Assembly (NCBI GenBank): GCA_964036275.1
Contig: OZ038434.1
Coordinates: 1,758,560 to 1,822,559, forward strand
Direction: 5' to 3'
Origin: Litoditis marina
Taxonomy: Eukaryota > Nematoda > Chromadorea > Rhabditida > Rhabditidae
DNA: 64,000 nt
Position 1 is the first letter of the stretch; every line of letters starts with the position of its first letter. Below, piece after piece: positions 60,601 through 64,000 of this stretch. The position numbers and the translations under genes are program-made. Under the pieces are notes generated by a model that was not told where the DNA came from, searched no databases, and saw nothing but the letters and a program-made list of their open reading frames with translations.

Positions 60601-63600
60601 GGTAAGATGATTACTAAACACGGTTAAACAGTTAAACTTTGTAAACAAAGTCTACTTCTACTTCTTCATTTCTTATCTCCAATATTCCTATATTACGCCA
60701 CAAAGCTAAACATCGGATTCAAGTGATCTACAAAATTACAGTAACGCCCATGCAAAAATCATCCCAATTTTTCATCCAGATACGTGAAAAATCATTATTT
60801 CTCATCAGAAATTGTCAAATTTTCCCCAAAAACAAGTCCGTTTTTTGAACACGTTCGCCTAATCGAACAAAATTACTGGTGCATGCACTCACCTATGCAA
60901 TCCTCAAACGGATACTTCAGGGATGCTAGAACAGTGTTCAATTCCTCCTCCAGCCACCTCTTCATTTCTTTACAGATGATGATCAGCGAAGAGCGCTGGC
61001 CTTCATTGCTGGTAGTTTCGAACTGCAAATAAACGAACGAAATGAGCACATACCGGTAACGTGTGAGTATGGTACATAAATAAAAACGTTTTTTCGATGT
61101 AATTAGGAAATTTGGTGAAAATAGTGAAAAAAATCACATCAGAAACATAGGGATGATTCATATAATCGGCAGTTGCTATCACACAATGACGTGGCATTTC
61201 AAGTCAAGCATGAACCTATATTTTGTGTATGGATATTCAAACAGTACGTCACTTGAATGGAATAGTTGAAAAAACAACACATTACGCGTGTAAGGAAAGA
61301 GTATCGATAATCGTTGAAAAACTGACCTCATTTAACTTTTCAGATTGAGATACGGATTCCATAAATGCCTTCTCCAGTGAAGGTAGATTCCTCTCGGAGA
61401 TGGAGGTCCGACAAACACTCAACAGTCTTTCCCATTCACCCTCACATTCCAATCTAAACATAACCAACAGTTGAATTCATACACCAGCGAATACTATTCG
61501 ACAAAAAGGAGTTAGTTTTTGGATTTAAACGTGGACAATTCATGGTTTTTCCTGAAAAAATAGACGAGTTTTCTCATTTTTTTTTTTCGAAAAATTAGCT
61601 GGTTTTCGATTTTTTCTGGCTATTCAGAGAAAGAAGAAAACAAGATACAAGATAGATACATCGCCAAAGTCCGTCATAAAAGGGGGAGTCGCGAACAAAT
61701 CCTTGTAAAAAGTAGGGGTCGCGAGCTGTTAACTAACGGATTTCATGCAAAATCCCCTATAATCTTACGTAAAATGGTTGATTGTCGCCGTTTTGGGGGG
61801 TCGCGACACGAGAAAACACGGGGGGGGGGGGGTCGCGAGAATTTTGAAGGAATAAGAGGCCCTTGGCGGTTGTATGAGATAGATACAAAATACCGGTTCA
61901 ATTAGAATCGCGCAGTGGCAAGGTATACTTTTTTAATTAGTGCCTTTTCAGATTTCTCGTCAGTGTCCGAATTGGTTTCACATACTGAAGCTGCATAATT
62001 AAAAGACTATAAAAGTAATAGGCTATTACTTTATTTTATTATAAACAAAGTCCTTCAGAACATATTAGTTATATATCCAGTTATTATTTACCTATTTATT
62101 TTCAATATCTTTGTGGCAGTGCTCTTTATATAGCAACGTAACTCAAACGTATGTTGTAATTGTAAACTGACTCACTTTCTCAAGCGGGCTTGCTTCTGAG
62201 ATATTTCTTCCATTTTTTGGAGGATCGAAGGAGAGTTCTGCAAGTTTTACGTTTAGTATGAGTAATATGCGACAGATAAGGAATAGAAACAAATGCACCC
62301 ATCATAACTCCGGATAACTAATGACTGATCTATTCATAGTCCAAGTTCTGAACATTCCAGAAATGAAAGCAATTTTTGATAACAACACGTCAATTATTTT
62401 ATTATTTTGCAGTGAAAATCGTCACAGTTCAGTCCAATCCAACAAACATGTGCCCATTTTCCAAGGTATGAATCTACGCCAGGTGGAGAAAACACAACAT
62501 AAAATCATGTAATGATCTGGTAACGTAAACGAGGTGAATATGTTGATTCTACTGATGTGTTAGTGACAATATTCCGAAGTACATTGATACCTAACCTTAA
62601 TCAGAGAATCCAAAACTGTTTTGGCATTCGAAAGGTAGGCATCACGCAGAGAGACCACTTCTTCGCGAAGAAATAATAATTCTTTCTTGTGCCTAAATAA
62701 GCGGACTTCATAAAAATTGGTTGAATATTACTTCCAGTCTAATGATGAAAGCAAATGCGTTTAATGCCCCTAAAGACAGAGTTTGGGAACATAACATATA
62801 TCAGCTGACTGTTATGGGTACATCATCCTTGAGACATGATTACTTTAAATCAATTTTCATTAAGGAATGACACTTATCACCAATTTTATCGATTCCGCGA
62901 CAACACGTCCCCGCGCGTCGCGTGTGCGACAACTCGTCCCCGATCATGCGACAACTCGTCCCCAATGTTTTATCACAAAACTAGCTGAAAACTAGGTTCC
63001 AAACGGAAATCGCATTCAGTAAAGTTGCCTGCTTATTAGGGAATACAAATTAACTATAAAAACAACCCAACAAGTGATTTAGTTGGCATAAATTCAAGAG
63101 AAAACGACTAATTTGTGAAAATTGGGATAATTACAGTATAGTATGATATATATCTTCGATATTTTTGATTATTTGCTATCTCGGAGGCTGTTCACAGTCT
63201 GTAGTATAACATATAACCTTGTCACTACTTTAGTTTGTAAGTTTCAAGCCAATTTGAGCAATTTTTGGGCTGGGGACGAGTTGTCGCTGCGGCGGGGACG
63301 AGTTGTCGCACGCAACGCGGGGACGAGTTGTCCGTAAACGATTTTATCACACTAACGACTAACACCCTGGTTTTTTTTCTGAAAATAACCTTTGTCTCAG
63401 AAAAGTCAGCTTATGTACAAACAAATACGAAAACTTGTTATCCCGAAACCAAGGTGAAACAAACTTACAATTGAAGTGTGTTCAGCTTTTCCGGCAAGCA
63501 CTCTTCGGCAAAAGCAATTTCTTCCAAGATGGCAGAGGCCTTGTTATCAAGATCATTAGCCACCTGCAAGGATATGAATATAGCATCCAGTCACTAAACT

Positions 63601-64000
63601 GAGCCACCTTTATGGGGAGTTTAGGTTCGTGAGCTATTTTAGTTGCCGCACAAAACGCACACAAAGAAAGAATACCTTTTTGACTCCAGCCAAAAACTCC
63701 CTTGCATTATTCGCTGGAAGAGCAGCCAACGTCTCTCGTATAGCAACCATCTATAAAAACTGGGTACAAGAATATTGCTAGCATAGACGATTCCGAACCT
63801 AATACGGTATATTGATATGATACAAATTTTTCGATGCAAACTTTCCCGAGTTTGGCATCCTATTTTGAGAATACTCATAGCAATTAGGACAATGTTATGA
63901 TAGTTATAATATAAAACATTTTGGTTTGTGAAGAGGCTAGCCGGCTCACCGAAGCTGTATTCATCTTCGCTGATGGCGACTTCTCCTCATTTTGTGACAT
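51684..64000 (-). CDS. RINT1: RINT1 / Tip20 family Golgi-ER tethering protein
   Basis: Twenty-three exons: 63950-64000, 63676-63750, 63469-63563, 62596-62692, 62176-62237, 61327-61453, 60893-61022, 60467-60557, 60147-60248, 59962-60043, 59666-59755, 59310-59379, 59052-59128, 58680-58841, 58294-58383, 54399-54520, 53971-54078, 53572-53661, 53239-53350, 52879-52964, 52526-52637, 52042-52125 and 51684-51830. They total 753 residues (human 792). The N-terminus is coiled-coil-like. The family hallmark PLRKRFVFHFYGDRKTN then SKPQWFLTQVLNW is near residues 247-275. SHLVDECIAFE and AEGAAQMLYDVEKGLLPV match human RINT1 in order. RINT1 joins NBAS and ZW10 in the NRZ complex that tethers retrograde vesicles at the ER. 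The ATG is the last codon of the window, so anything upstream is unseen. Intron 15 holds the 3.4-kb GGCGCC element. Confidence 0.95.
54577..54947. repeat. Long perfect hairpin, copy 2
   Basis: Same 371-bp length as copy 1. The arms carry GTGGGAAAACC, CTCTATATCAGC and GTATTCCGCAAAAATAG with exact inverses, so arm differences from copy 1 occur in matched pairs. Confidence 0.9.
56527..57894. mobile_element. 1368-bp TIR element nested in the GGCGCC element
   Basis: Ends GGCTACGTTCACACTTCG and its counterpart GGCTGCGTTCACACTACG (inverse of the right end). AAA is duplicated on both sides. The uninterrupted copy at 18209-18214 shows the empty site. GCAGCGGC / CCGCTGCATCTGGATGCAG motifs cluster at both ends, as in the 37974 element. 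No transposase frame is visible. Confidence 0.85.
57100..57480. repeat. Tandem array of about 117-bp units
   Basis: CTGTCGCGTCGCGTGCA recurs at 57212, 57329 and 57447. Each is preceded by TACGATTTCATCCACTTT-like sequence and followed by an alternating CGCGCG block. The array lies inside the nested element. Confidence 0.85.
61680..61860. repeat. GGGGTCGCGA motif cluster in RINT1 intron 5
   Basis: Four occurrences of a G-run followed by GTCGCGA (near 61685, 61722, 61796 and 61822), one with twelve consecutive G. The function is unknown. Confidence 0.6.
62891..63340. mobile_element. 450-bp TIR element with 8-bp target duplication
   Basis: In RINT1 intron 3. ATTTTATC flanks both sides (62883-62890, 63341-63348), the 8-bp duplication typical of hAT elements. 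The ends carry repeated GACAACTCGTCCCC, three on the left and three inverted on the right. The interior is AT-rich with no frame. Confidence 0.85.

Overview
The window is animal nuclear DNA, AT-rich, with many introns and many transposons. The best guess is a nematode. Splice acceptors repeatedly read TTTCAG or a close variant. At six loci an AG acceptor lies 1-15 bases upstream of the start codon, as expected for spliced-leader trans-splicing. Two same-strand genes are spaced like a nematode operon. Another trans-splicing phylum (for example flatworm or rotifer) is not excluded, and I cannot name a species.

Six protein genes could be rebuilt exon by exon, all on the minus strand and all with codon phase closing across every junction: RNF181 (20359-22005), the proteasome beta-2 subunit PSMB7 (22355-25186), WRAP53/TCAB1 (29835-35835), the mitochondrial helicase SUPV3L1 (36719-47279), MBLAC1 (48662-51140) and RINT1 (51684-64000). 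One plus-strand gene (18975-20225) ends tail to tail with RNF181. It looks like the C-terminus of a HEAT-repeat protein, possibly Integrator subunit 1. One minus-strand exon at 238-390 resembles the start of the NPC1 N-terminal domain and continues off the left edge. A signal-peptide first exon lies at 14521-14589. A retrotransposon ORF1-like fragment lies at 11657-12184.

Layout: 0.4-18.4 kb is gene-poor and holds GA/CT microsatellites, small inverted-repeat elements and a 2-kb hairpin-headed repeat. 19-25 kb is a compact ubiquitin-proteasome pair (PSMB7 then RNF181) plus the convergent gene. 25.7-29.8 kb is a transposon block: a 1.35-kb foldback element with a 7-bp target duplication, a small palindrome, and a non-autonomous LTR element with two 645-bp LTRs. 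29.8-64 kb is a head-to-tail run of four housekeeping genes whose introns carry most of the remaining elements. These include a TTA-flanked 795-bp element, an 8-bp-TSD 450-bp element, three copies of a 120-bp palindrome, and a second copy of the hairpin-headed repeat interrupted by a 1.37-kb insertion.

The genes share cellular housekeeping roles: protein turnover (PSMB7, RNF181), mitochondrial RNA decay (SUPV3L1), Cajal-body and telomerase RNP handling (WRAP53), metal-dependent nuclease or hydrolase activity (MBLAC1) and Golgi-to-ER tethering (RINT1). No prokaryotic-type system or CRISPR array is present. The most unusual signals are two same-orientation exon-fragment duplications in introns and a palindrome pair whose arms change together.
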